A stretch of 64,000 nt of DNA. It comes from Cupriavidus yeoncheonensis. Lineage in GTDB: Bacteria > Pseudomonadota > Gammaproteobacteria > Burkholderiales > Burkholderiaceae. Location of the stretch: NCBI RefSeq assembly GCF_905397275.1, contig NZ_CAJPUY010000006.1:186001-250000 (forward strand). Reading direction: 5' to 3'. A model generated the notes under the pieces. That model was not told where the DNA came from. It worked only from the letters and a program-made list of their open reading frames with translations, and searched no databases. Position numbers and translations under genes: made by a program. Positions 56,104 through 64,000 of the stretch are shown piece by piece (the stretch's first letter is position 1; each line of letters starts with the position of its first letter).

Positions 56104-56982
56104 CTATACGAACGCTGCGAGCGGATGATGTGCCAGACTGCGCACACATCTGCCATCCCACTCGGAAGGCAACCGCTTCAGGATCTGCTGCGCCGTCTGC
56201 TCGTCGGGAAAACGTGCAAACACGCAGGCTCCGGAACCGGTCATCCTTGCATGCTGATTGAACTGCTTCAGCCATTCAAGGGCTCGGGCAACTTCGCCGA
56301 ACTTCGCTGTTGCTATCGCTTCCAGATCGTTGCGACCGAAAGCGAATTTGTTTGTGCAAGCAGCGAAGACCGCAATTATGGAGAGTGGGGTATTCCTTGT
56401 CAAGCACTCGTCCGAAAAAATTTCAGCGGTCGGCACATGTTGTTTCGGATGGATGATCACGAACCAGCTATCCGGCAACTCCACCGGGGTCAGTTCTTCG
56501 CCGATGCCTTCGGCGAAGGCGTTTTCCCCGAATACGAAGACCGGCACGTCCGCACCCAGCGCCAGCCCGATCCGCATCAGCTCCGCGCGCGCCAGGCCAA
56601 GTCCCCACAGGTGGTTCAGCGCGAGCAGCGTCGTGGCCGCGTCGGATGAACCGCCGCCGATGCCGCCGCCCATCGGCAGGATCTTGTCGATCTCGATGTC
56701 GGCGCCGTAGCGCGTGCCCGTCGCCTGCTGCAGCGCGCGTGCGGCCCGCACGACGAGGTCGGTCTGCGCTGGCACGCCCGGGATGTCGGTGGCGCGCGTC
56801 ACGATACCGTCGTCGCGGCGCCGGAAATGCAGCGTGTCGCACCAGTCCACCAGCTGGAACACGGTCTGCAGCGTGTGGTAGCCATCCGGGCGCCTGCCCG
56901 TTACGTGCAGGAACAGGTTGAGCTTGGCCGGCGCAGGGCAATTGCGCAATTGCGGCGGCGGCAGTTGGATGGTTCCGGTCAA
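56104..56982 (-). CDS. ispE: 4-diphosphocytidyl-2-C-methyl-D-erythritol kinase
   Basis: A 292-residue GHMP kinase of the non-mevalonate isoprenoid pathway. [22 protein letters not shown] at the N-terminus, the ATP-binding [18 protein letters not shown], and [12 protein letters not shown] near the C-terminus. No ATG exists near the domain; TTG at 56982 is assigned because GGAGG lies 7 nt upstream and the TTGA overlaps the lolB stop, a coupled arrangement. Codon use in the last third is less GC-rich than its neighbours. Confidence 0.95.
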   Translation of the reverse strand: MTGTIQLPPPQLRNCPAPAKLNLFLHVTGRRPDGYHTLQTVFQLVDWCDTLHFRRRDDGIVTRATDIPGVPAQTDLVVRAARALQQATGTRYGADIEIDKILPMGGGIGGGSSDAATTLLALNHLWGLGLARAELMRIGLALGADVPVFVFGENAFAEGIGEELTPVELPDSWFVIIHPKQHVPTAEIFSDECLTRNTPLSIIAVFAACTNKFAFGRNDLEAIATAKFGEVARALEWLKQFNQHARMTGSGACVFARFPDEQTAQQILKRLPSEWDGRCVRSLAHHPLAAFV

Positions 56983-57602
56983 GGCGTTTCCTCCGGGTCG
57001 ATCACGAGCTTGACCGACAGCGGCGTGGGGCCGCGGTCGCGCTCCAGGTCGATGCGGCGCGGTCGCGCCGCGGTCGTCTGCGCGCTGGCGGGCGCATCCT
57101 GCCAGGCCACGTAGCGCACGCTCCAGCCGTCCTGTGCCAGCGTGGCGAGGCGGCCCTGGGCATCGCGCGTGGCGTTGGCCGGGCGGCCGGCCGAAGGGCG
57201 GCCGTGCAGCCAGTCGCGCATGCCGGCCACCGGCAGCGCAAAGCCAAGCGCGTCCTCGAGCAGGCTGTCGACTTCCGGCGCATTGCGTGGCGGCTTGTTG
57301 GGCAGGTCGAGGGTCGCGCCCGAAGGCGTGGCGGTGACGACGGCCAGCGTCTGGCCGAGCGGCGACAGCAGGTCGAGGCGCACGTTGCGGCCTTGTTCCT
57401 CCCAGCGGAAGCTGCCCTGTACGCCTTCGTCGCGGCCATAGCGGACGTAGTTTGCCGAAAAGCGGCCGGTGTAGTGCCGGCTTGCAGCGGTCTCGCCGGT
57501 ATCGAAGCCGCGCGAAGGCGCTACGCTGGCGCAGGCCGCCAGCAGCATGGGCGCGCCAAGGCAAAACAGGGCCAGGCGGCGGGATCGGTTCATGGTCGGC
57601 AT
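56979..57602 (-). CDS. lolB: Outer-membrane lipoprotein receptor LolB
   Basis: A 207-residue lipoprotein accepting lipoproteins from LolA and inserting them into the outer membrane. Lipobox LLAAC at about residues 20-24, then the LolB fold with [30 protein letters not shown] in pieces and [14 protein letters not shown]. Either of two close ATGs (57602 or 57593) may be used. Its stop overlaps the ispE TTG. Confidence 0.92.
   Translation of the reverse strand: MPTMNRSRRLALFCLGAPMLLAACASVAPSRGFDTGETAASRHYTGRFSANYVRYGRDEGVQGSFRWEEQGRNVRLDLLSPLGQTLAVVTATPSGATLDLPNKPPRNAPEVDSLLEDALGFALPVAGMRDWLHGRPSAGRPANATRDAQGRLATLAQDGWSVRYVAWQDAPASAQTTAARPRRIDLERDRGPTPLSVKLVIDPEETP
56990..56994 (-). promoter_or_regulatory. 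Ribosome-binding site deciding the ispE TTG start
   Basis: GGAGG on the minus strand with 7-nt spacing to TTG at 56982. It lies within the lolB coding end and is the only strong site near the start of the kinase domain. Confidence 0.8.
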
Positions 57603-57679
57603 TCAGGAAAGCGGGGCCGCCCTCGGGTGGGACGGCCCGCGACAGATGGCGCGGCCGGTCGCATGGACCGGCCCTGGGC

Positions 57680-59545
57680 TTACTTGGACAGCAGGACGTT
57701 GTAGCGGCGCAGGGTATCGACCAGGGTTTCGTTTTCTGGCTCGATCTTGGCGGCTTCGGTCCATGTCTTGCGGGCTTCGTCGCGCTCGCCGAGCTGCCAC
57801 AGCACCTCGCCCAGGTGCGCGCCGATCTCGGCCTCGGGAGCCTTGGCGTAGGCGTTCTTGAGCAGTTCCGCCGCCGGCTGCAGTTCGCCCATGCGGAATT
57901 TCACCCAGGCCAGGCTATCCATGATGTACGGATCGTCCGGCCCGAGTTCGGAGGCGCGTTCGAGCAGCTTGCGCGCTTCGGGCAGGCGTACATTGCGGTC
58001 GGCCAGCGAGTAGCCGAGCGCGTTGTACCCCTGCTTCTGCTCGGGCTGCAGCGCGATCACGCGCCGCAGGCCCTGCTCCATCGTGTCGTAGCGCTTCTGC
58101 CGCTCGTCCAGCATGGCGAGCTCGTAGATCCAGTCGGCGTTCTCCGGCTCGGCCGTGATGCGATCGTCGAGCAGCTTGCGCGCGCGGTCGTAGGACTTGG
58201 TTTCCATCAGCGTGGCGATCTCGGCCTGGCGGATTGCCATCATGCGCTGCGAGCGCTGGGCAGGATCGGGGATGTCCTCGGCATCGCTGAGCATGTCGCC
58301 GAAGATGGCCTGGGCATCGTCGAGCTTGCCCATGCGTGCGAGCAACTGCGCGCGCTTGGCCGCGGCGGCCGGTGCCAGGCGGCTGTCCTCGATGCGTTCG
58401 AGCCACTGGATGGCGCCCGGGTAGTCCTTGCGCTCCTCGGCAATCTGCGCCAGGTACTGGAAGGCGATGTCCGGATTGGCCGTCGGCACCTTCTCGGCAA
58501 GCTGCAGGTATTCCTTCAGGTACTGCTCGGCTTCGCCGAAATCCCGGGCCTGGAGGCTGGTCAGCCCCAGCGCGAGCGGCACGCGCGGGTCGTTTGGCGC
58601 GACCTTGCGCAGTGTCTCGAATTCCTGGCGCGCAGCCGGCATGTCGTTGCGCATCAGGTACAGGCGCGCCAGCGTGATGTGGCCGCTCACCGATCGCGGC
58701 GACTTGTCGAGGAAGCGGCGCAGGCCGGCAACCGCCTTGTCGGGCTCGCTCTCGGCGCGCAATTCGGCCGCCATCAGCGCCGCGGGCTCGAAATCGGGGC
58801 GCAGCCGCAGCGCTTCGTCGAGCGCCGCGAGCGCGGCCGGCATGTCGCCCGCGATCTCCTGCGCCCGGGCAATGGCAAGCTGCGTCTCCGGCAGGCGCGC
58901 ATCGTCGCGGGTCAGGTCCTGCAGCATCGCTGCCGCGCCGGCGGGATCGCTCGTGCGCGACATCTGCTGCTGAAGCTGGAGGATGCTCTCGGCACGGTGG
59001 TTGGCGGGCACGCCGGACAACTGCTGGGCCAGCAGCGGCCGCGCTTCGCTCCAGCGGCCGTTGAGCACCAGCAGGGTCGAGAGCACTTGCCGAGCCCCCG
59101 GAGAGCCTGGGGCAATGTCGCTCCACAGTCGCGCGGCGTCGAGCGCCTGCTGCGGGATGCGCGCGTTGAAGGCAATCTCCGTCGCACGCTGCGCGAAGCG
59201 CGGGTCGCGCGTGGAACGGGCCAGTTCGATATAAGTGCGGTAGGCCGGGCCGACCAGTCCGCGCTGCAGCGAGATCTCGGCGGCCATCACGCTGTACATG
59301 ATGTCGCCGCTCAGCGATACGTTCGGCAGCGTGACGCCGGCGGGCGCCTTGTCGGGCTGCGCCGGCGCGGCCTGGACCGCGCCGATCGCGGCAAGCGCTA
59401 GGCAGGCGGCCGCGGTCAGGGACCGGATGTGGCGCCCCGGACCTGCCGCCGGCCGCGCGGACATGCCTGGGCGCACAGTGATGGCCTTCGCGGGGAAGTC
59501 CATGGCAGCGGGTCTCGCAACGGGATCCGGAAAAAGTTCCGACAT
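57680..59545 (-). CDS. Tetratricopeptide-repeat protein
   Basis: A 621-residue TPR protein. A hydrophobic signal-like stretch (about 42-60, ending AVQAA) suggests export, followed by many 34-residue helical repeats through the length (for example [21 protein letters not shown] and [21 protein letters not shown]). TPR arrays mediate protein contacts; no enzymatic domain is seen. Adjacent to lolB, where such proteins are common in beta-proteobacteria, so an envelope role is plausible. The start could lie at an internal Met near residue 28. Confidence 0.85.
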   Translation of the reverse strand: MSELFPDPVARPAAMDFPAKAITVRPGMSARPAAGPGRHIRSLTAAACLALAAIGAVQAAPAQPDKAPAGVTLPNVSLSGDIMYSVMAAEISLQRGLVGPAYRTYIELARSTRDPRFAQRATEIAFNARIPQQALDAARLWSDIAPGSPGARQVLSTLLVLNGRWSEARPLLAQQLSGVPANHRAESILQLQQQMSRTSDPAGAAAMLQDLTRDDARLPETQLAIARAQEIAGDMPAALAALDEALRLRPDFEPAALMAAELRAESEPDKAVAGLRRFLDKSPRSVSGHITLARLYLMRNDMPAARQEFETLRKVAPNDPRVPLALGLTSLQARDFGEAEQYLKEYLQLAEKVPTANPDIAFQYLAQIAEERKDYPGAIQWLERIEDSRLAPAAAAKRAQLLARMGKLDDAQAIFGDMLSDAEDIPDPAQRSQRMMAIRQAEIATLMETKSYDRARKLLDDRITAEPENADWIYELAMLDERQKRYDTMEQGLRRVIALQPEQKQGYNALGYSLADRNVRLPEARKLLERASELGPDDPYIMDSLAWVKFRMGELQPAAELLKNAYAKAPEAEIGAHLGEVLWQLGERDEARKTWTEAAKIEPENETLVDTLRRYNVLLSK

Positions 59546-59684
59546 GTGATGATTGCTCCGGCGCGCTCAGGCGTTCGAATGATAGGGGCATTGTAGCCTG
59601 CCGCTACAATGCGCTGCTTGCCGGCGCGGCAAGGCGTGCGCGCTGCCGGCAGGAGTTTGGAGCGGTAACCAACGGAGAGGTTCG

Positions 59685-60539
59685 ATGCCTGAATTGCCGG
59701 AGGTCGAAGTGACCCGGCGCGGCCTGCTGCCGCATGTGGTGGGGCGGCGTATTGCCGACGTGACCGTGCGCCATCGGGGCTTGCGCTGGCCGATCGACGA
59801 CGACCTGGAGGCGCGCCTGGCCGGACGCCTGGTGCAGCGTATCGAGCGGCGGGGCAAGTACCTGCTGCTGGAGTGCGTCGACGAAGCCGCGGGCGACGCC
59901 GGCTGGCTGCTGGTCCACCTCGGCATGACCGGCACGCTGCGCGTGCTGCCCGATGCGCCGCCCGCCGGCGCCCACGACCACCTGGACCTGGCGCTGGACG
60001 ATGCCGGCGGCAACCGCATCGTGCTGCGCTTTCGCGATCCGCGCCGTTTTGGCGCCGTGCTCTGGAGCCCCCTGAACGAGGCCATGCTGCCCGGGCACCC
60101 GCTGCTGCGCGGGCTCGGCATTGAGCCGTTCGATCCGCATTTCGACGGTGGCTGGCTGCACCGCCATACGCGCGGGCGCTCCGCGGCGATCAAGACCGTG
60201 CTGCTGGCCGGCAATATCGTGGTGGGCGTGGGCAACATCTACGCCTCGGAAAGCCTGTTCCGCGCGGGCATCCGCCCGACCACGCCGGCGGGCCGGCTGA
60301 GCCTGGCGCGCTGCGAGCGGCTGGCGCTGGCGGTGCGCGAAACGCTGGCGCAGGCCATCGAACGCGGTGGCAGCACGCTGCGCGACTTTGTCGGCAGCGA
60401 CGGCGCCAGCGGCTATTTCCAGCTCGACTGCTTTGTCTACGACCGCGCCGGAGAGCCTTGCCGGGTCTGCGGCACGCCGGTGCGGCAGATCGTCCAGGGC
60501 CAGCGTTCGACCTTCTACTGCACGCACTGCCAGCACTGA
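59685..60539 (+). CDS. mutM: Formamidopyrimidine-DNA glycosylase
   Basis: A 284-residue bifunctional glycosylase/AP lyase removing 8-oxoguanine. Catalytic Pro2-Glu3 in [12 protein letters not shown], the conserved Lys region [22 protein letters not shown], the H2TH segment [17 protein letters not shown], and the C-terminal zinc finger with CRVCGTP and CTHCQ. Divergent from the TPR gene. Works with mutY, located 2.3 kb downstream. Confidence 0.97.
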   Translation: MPELPEVEVTRRGLLPHVVGRRIADVTVRHRGLRWPIDDDLEARLAGRLVQRIERRGKYLLLECVDEAAGDAGWLLVHLGMTGTLRVLPDAPPAGAHDHLDLALDDAGGNRIVLRFRDPRRFGAVLWSPLNEAMLPGHPLLRGLGIEPFDPHFDGGWLHRHTRGRSAAIKTVLLAGNIVVGVGNIYASESLFRAGIRPTTPAGRLSLARCERLALAVRETLAQAIERGGSTLRDFVGSDGASGYFQLDCFVYDRAGEPCRVCGTPVRQIVQGQRSTFYCTHCQH

Positions 60540-60749
60540 AGTGCGGCGCCTGAGCGGCTGTGGGAGGCCATGCCGGACCGGTGTCGATGGCTCGGCGCAA
60601 CACTCTCCTGCCAAGGGGCGCGAATTCCACAAAAGGGCCCCGGAAACCTGTATCTTGTGCGCAGTCATAAAAAGTTACAAAAACACGACTCGCTTGCAAA
60701 GTCGGCACTTGCGCCAGATTGCCGGAGAGGAACCAGCCTAACCGCCGCC

Positions 60750-62705
60750 ATGACAACGCTCGCTCACCAGTTTGAACAATACGGCGCCTGGAGAACCGGG
60801 GTACTCCAGTCGCTGGCCGAATTCCAGTCGTGGCTGCAGCAGCACGACCTCTATGATGCGACAGCCGAAGACCGCGTGCAGCGTATCCAGAGCGTGCTGC
60901 GCAGCGACCGGCTCAAGGTCGCCTTCATCGCCGAGTTCTCGCGCGGCAAGAGCGAACTGATCAACGCCATCTTCTTCGCCGACTACGGGCGCCGCATCCT
61001 GCCGTCGTCGGCCGGGCGCACCACCATGTGCCCGACGGAGCTGCGCTACGACGAGCAAGAACCGCCCAGCATCCGCCTGCTGCCGATCGAAACCCGGCTG
61101 CAGGAAGCCTCGACCGCGGATTTCCTGGAGGCCGGCACGTCGGCCTCGCACTGGCACTCGGTGCCGCTGGACCCGTCGTCGCCCGAGGGCATGCTGGCGG
61201 CGTTCCAGCATGTGGTCGAGACCATCCGCGTGCCGCCGGCCCAGGCCCAGGCGCTGGGCCTGTACCACGAGGAAGACCCGGACGCCGCTTATGCGGTGGA
61301 TGCCGAAGGCATGGTCGAGATCTCGCGCTGGCGCCACGCGGTCATCAATTTCCCGCATCCGCTGCTGCGCCAGGGGCTGGTCATCCTCGATACGCCGGGG
61401 CTGAATGCGATCGGTACCGAGCCCGAGCTGACGCTGCGCCTGATCCCGGATGCGCACGTGGTGGTGTTCGTGCTGGCCGCGGACGCCGGCGTGACCAAGA
61501 GCGACCTGGAACTCTGGCGCGGCCACGTGGGCGCCGGCCATCGCCGCGGCTGCCTGGCCGTGCTCAACAAGATCGACGGCCTGTGGGACCCGCTGAAGTC
61601 TCAGGCCGAGATCGCGAAGGAGATCTCGGGCCAGGTCACCTCGACGGCGCAGGTGCTCGGCATCGAGCAGGGGCGCGTCTATCCGGTGTCGGCGCAGAAG
61701 GGCCTGGTGGCCAAGGTCACGCATGACCAGACGCTGCTGGCACGCAGCGGCCTGCCGCATTTCGAGCACGTGCTGTCCGATCAGCTGATCCCGCGCCGGC
61801 GCGAGATCGTCGCCGACCAGGTCCACCGCTCCGTGCAGGACATGGCGCGCGGCGCGCAGCAGCTGCTGCAGAGCCGCCGCCGCGACATCGTCGAACAGCT
61901 GTTCGAGCTGCGCGGCCTTCGCGGCAAGAACCACGCGATGGTCAAGCACATGCTGATGCGCGTGCAGGGCGAGAAGGAAGAGTTCGAGCAGAGCATCAGC
62001 AAGTTCCAGGCGTTGCGCCTGGTGTTCGGCCGCCACAGCGCCGACATCATCAAGAGCCTGCAACTGCGCGACGTGCGCCGCACCATGCGCAACGCGCGCG
62101 AGCAGATGAAGGAGCGCTTCTTCTCGCGCGGCCTGCGCGAGGACATGGACGCGCTGTTCGCGCAGCTGACCACGCTGATCACCGATGCGGATAACAAGAT
62201 CAGCCAGCTGCACCAGCTCATCGACAGCATGTACCGGCGCTTCAACGCCGAACATGGCTTCACGCTGCCGGCGCCGATGCAGTTCGTGACCTCGCGCTAT
62301 GTCGCCGAACTCAGCGAGATCCTGCAACTCGTGCAGTCGCACTTCGGCGCGGTCAGCATGCTGACGCGTTCGCGGCCGAACCTGGTGCAGGGCGCGTTCG
62401 ATACCATGGCCAGCCGCGTGCTGGAGAATTTCCGCGACCTGAACCGTGATATCGAAGTCTGGCTCAAGTCCGTGATGACGCCGCTGGAAGCGCAGGTACG
62501 CGAGCACCAGAAACAGCTGCGCCGCCGCGTGGATTCGATCGAACGCATCCACGAGGCCACCGACACGCTGGAAAGCCGCATCGCCGACCTGGAAGAGGTG
62601 CTCAATGGACTGGACGAGCGCAGCGGGCGCATCGAAGCCCATACCCAGCGCATCATCCGTCCGGATGGGGCTGACACGGTAGGCGCGCAGCTCGCCGTGG
62701 CCTGA
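60750..62705 (+). CDS. Dynamin-like GTPase
   Basis: A 651-residue large GTPase of the bacterial dynamin-like family. G1 EFSRGKSE at about 62-69, G3 DTPG at 214-217, G4 NKID at 273-276; the G2 threonine lies in GRTTMCPTE. The C-terminal half is almost entirely helical with coiled-coil heptads (380-640), including a moderately hydrophobic stretch but no clear membrane helix. Such proteins remodel membranes or protect against membrane stress; the substrate membrane is unknown. The ATG at 60750 follows no strong SD (GAGAGG lies 20 bp upstream). It sits between mutM and mutY. Confidence 0.9.
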   Translation: MTTLAHQFEQYGAWRTGVLQSLAEFQSWLQQHDLYDATAEDRVQRIQSVLRSDRLKVAFIAEFSRGKSELINAIFFADYGRRILPSSAGRTTMCPTELRYDEQEPPSIRLLPIETRLQEASTADFLEAGTSASHWHSVPLDPSSPEGMLAAFQHVVETIRVPPAQAQALGLYHEEDPDAAYAVDAEGMVEISRWRHAVINFPHPLLRQGLVILDTPGLNAIGTEPELTLRLIPDAHVVVFVLAADAGVTKSDLELWRGHVGAGHRRGCLAVLNKIDGLWDPLKSQAEIAKEISGQVTSTAQVLGIEQGRVYPVSAQKGLVAKVTHDQTLLARSGLPHFEHVLSDQLIPRRREIVADQVHRSVQDMARGAQQLLQSRRRDIVEQLFELRGLRGKNHAMVKHMLMRVQGEKEEFEQSISKFQALRLVFGRHSADIIKSLQLRDVRRTMRNAREQMKERFFSRGLREDMDALFAQLTTLITDADNKISQLHQLIDSMYRRFNAEHGFTLPAPMQFVTSRYVAELSEILQLVQSHFGAVSMLTRSRPNLVQGAFDTMASRVLENFRDLNRDIEVWLKSVMTPLEAQVREHQKQLRRRVDSIERIHEATDTLESRIADLEEVLNGLDERSGRIEAHTQRIIRPDGADTVGAQLAVA

Positions 62706-62731
62706 TCCCCGGCCGGCCGGTATATCATGTG

Positions 62732-62760
62732 GCGCCGCCTCCGTGCGGCGCTTTTTCTTT
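62732..62760 (+). terminator. Terminator after the dynamin-like GTPase gene
   Basis: Stem GCGCCGC (62732-62738) with GCGGCGC (62745-62751), loop CTCCGT, followed by TTTTTCTTTT. Its location rules out the upstream in-frame ATG at 62729 as a sensible mutY start. Confidence 0.82.
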
Positions 62761-62809
62761 TGCGCGGCCGCTTTGCCTGCCGCGCAATTCATGCCCCCGA
62801 TTGCTCCCG

Positions 62810-63997
62810 ATGCCCCGCAAGTCCGCCCCCGCCCCCGCCGCGCCCGCCAATGCCAGTGCCGTTGCCGTGCCGCCCGATATCCATGTTCCCGCCGACTTCG
62901 GCGCGCGCGTGGTCGACTGGCAGCGCGTGCACGGCCGGCACGACCTGCCGTGGCAGAACACGCGCGACCCGTACCGGATCTGGCTGTCGGAGATCATGCT
63001 GCAGCAGACGCAGGTGAGCGCGGTTATCGACTACTTCCAGCGCTTCGTCGCGCAGCTCCCGACGGTGCAGGCACTGGCTGCCGCGCCTGCCGACCAGGTG
63101 ATGGCGCTGTGGGCGGGGCTGGGCTACTACTCGCGCGCGCGCAACCTGCACCGTTGCGCCATGCAGGTGGTCAGTGACCATGGTGGCCGGTTTCCCACCG
63201 ATCCCGCCGTACTGGCCACGCTGCCGGGCATTGGCCGCTCCACCGCCGCGGCGGTCGCGGCCTTCAGTGCCGGCGTGCGATCCCCCATCCTGGACGGCAA
63301 CGTCAAGCGCGTCTTTGCACGCGTGTTCGGCATTCACGGCCACCCGGGGGAACGCATCATCGAGAAACGCATGTGGGAGCTGGCGGAGGCCGCGCTGCCC
63401 TCGGCGGGGCCGCGCCAGGCGGACGACATGGTGGCCTACACGCAGGGCCTGATGGACCTGGGCGCGACCGTCTGTTCACGCGGCAAGCCGGCATGCCTGG
63501 CCGATGCCGCGGCCTGCCCCCTGTCGGCGGATTGCGTGGCGCGCCGCGATGGCCTGACCGCTACGCTGCCAACACCCAGGCCGCGCGCGGCGGTACCGGA
63601 GCGCAGCACCGTGATGGTCATGGTGCGCCATGGGCGCGACGTGCTGCTGCAGCTTCGCCCGGACAGCGGGGTCTGGGGCGGCTTGTGGAGCCTGCCCGAA
63701 ATGCCGGTGGCAACGGTGCCGTTCGACGCGGAACTCGCGGAGGACGATGCCCTGGGCTATGCGCGCGCATTCGGCGAACCCGCGCGCGCGGCGCTGGCCG
63801 GCGAACTGGTCCACGTCTTTACGCACTTCCGGCTGCTGATCCGCGCGATCCGGGTCGACATGGCCGCGCTGTCGCTGCGCGAACCGGATGCGGGGCCGGC
63901 CCAGAGGTGGCTTTCGCTCGATGATCTCGACGCGCTCGGCACGCCGGCGCCGGTGCGCAAGCTGCTCGAACTGCAGGCCCGCGGCGGACTGTTCTGA
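62810..63997 (+). CDS. mutY: A/G-specific adenine glycosylase
   Basis: A 395-residue enzyme removing adenine mispaired with 8-oxoguanine. After an Ala/Pro-rich N-terminus: LPWQNTRDPYRIWLSEIMLQQTQV in pieces, helix-hairpin-helix LPGIGRSTAAAVAAF with the catalytic Asp in ILDGNVKRV, the iron-sulfur loop with four Cys, and a C-terminal NUDIX-like 8-oxoG recognition domain (LLQLRPDSGVWGGLWSLPE). The Cys spacing is C-x6-C-x6-C-x5-C rather than the usual x6-x2-x5. Start 62810 follows the terminator of the upstream gene. Complete, ending 3 bp before the window edge. Confidence 0.95.
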   Translation: MPRKSAPAPAAPANASAVAVPPDIHVPADFGARVVDWQRVHGRHDLPWQNTRDPYRIWLSEIMLQQTQVSAVIDYFQRFVAQLPTVQALAAAPADQVMALWAGLGYYSRARNLHRCAMQVVSDHGGRFPTDPAVLATLPGIGRSTAAAVAAFSAGVRSPILDGNVKRVFARVFGIHGHPGERIIEKRMWELAEAALPSAGPRQADDMVAYTQGLMDLGATVCSRGKPACLADAAACPLSADCVARRDGLTATLPTPRPRAAVPERSTVMVMVRHGRDVLLQLRPDSGVWGGLWSLPEMPVATVPFDAELAEDDALGYARAFGEPARAALAGELVHVFTHFRLLIRAIRVDMAALSLREPDAGPAQRWLSLDDLDALGTPAPVRKLLELQARGGLF

Positions 63998-64000
63998 TTC

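Noticed and set aside
60738..62792. 684-codon reverse frame opposite the dynamin-like GTPase
   Set aside because: Antisense of a protein with intact GTPase motifs; composition typical of GC-rich shadows.

Overview
The window is a gene-dense, GC-rich chromosomal segment of a beta-proteobacterium, most likely Cupriavidus or a close Ralstonia-type relative in the Burkholderiaceae. This follows from the gene order (gshA-gshB-EIIA-HPr-EI, selD-mnmH, grxC/secB/gpsA, coxB-ctaD-ctaG-coxC-SURF1-ctaA-ctaB-sco-rpoH, lolB-ispE-tRNA-Gln-prs-rplY-pth, mutM and mutY) and from the protein families. I cannot fix the species from the sequence alone. Almost everything is core metabolism. The accessory DNA consists of one IS256-family element and one group II intron.

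Layout. 0-5.2 kb: yifB and ubiK (minus strand), then a nitrogen-control operon (TorF-type porin, glnK, amtB) behind a near-consensus sigma-54 promoter and an NtrC-type palindrome. 5.2-6.65 kb: a complete IS256-family element inserted in the U-tract of the amtB terminator. 6.7-11.9 kb: a possible small RNA or leader, glutathione synthesis (gshA, gshB) and the PTS phosphorelay (EIIA, HPr, EI). 12-15.3 kb: iron storage (bfd, bfr) with a Fur-like box, then selenium metabolism (selD, mnmH). 15.3-19.6 kb: moeB, ctpA, gpmA (minus), then a rhodanese-like protein and grxC. 19.7-22.6 kb: a group II intron with a reverse transcriptase/maturase-HNH protein, lying between grxC and secB.

22.7-27.7 kb: secB, gpsA, a Bug-type binding protein, trmL, comF and a BioC-like methyltransferase. 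27.9-38.3 kb: an aa3-type cytochrome c oxidase locus with its Cu and heme A assembly genes, including a 43-residue protein. 38.4-39.3 kb: rpoH with a perfect CIRCE element. 39.7-45.7 kb: pirin, ybiB and a nitrate-type ABC transporter, preceded by nasT. The nasT-transporter gap holds two hexaloop hairpins and a terminator, the architecture of an ANTAR antitermination leader. 46-53.4 kb: fumarylacetoacetate-hydrolase family and GST-type isomerase genes, ftsY, paired M16 peptidases, rsmD, coaD and a ferredoxin. 53.4-59.5 kb (minus): pth, rplY, prs, tRNA-Gln(TTG), ispE, lolB and a TPR protein. 59.7-64 kb: mutM, a dynamin-like GTPase and mutY.

The most informative signals are regulatory: the sigma-54/NtrC nitrogen promoter, the NasT leader RNA, CIRCE on rpoH and the Fur-like box at bfd. 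The mobile-element junctions are also readable: a 9-bp target duplication for the IS, and EBS/IBS pairings for the intron. I found no CRISPR array, prophage, integron or defence island. No clearly undescribed system is evident; the best candidates for follow-up are the NasT leader, the non-coding RNA candidate upstream of gshA, and the dynamin-like GTPase between two 8-oxoguanine repair genes.
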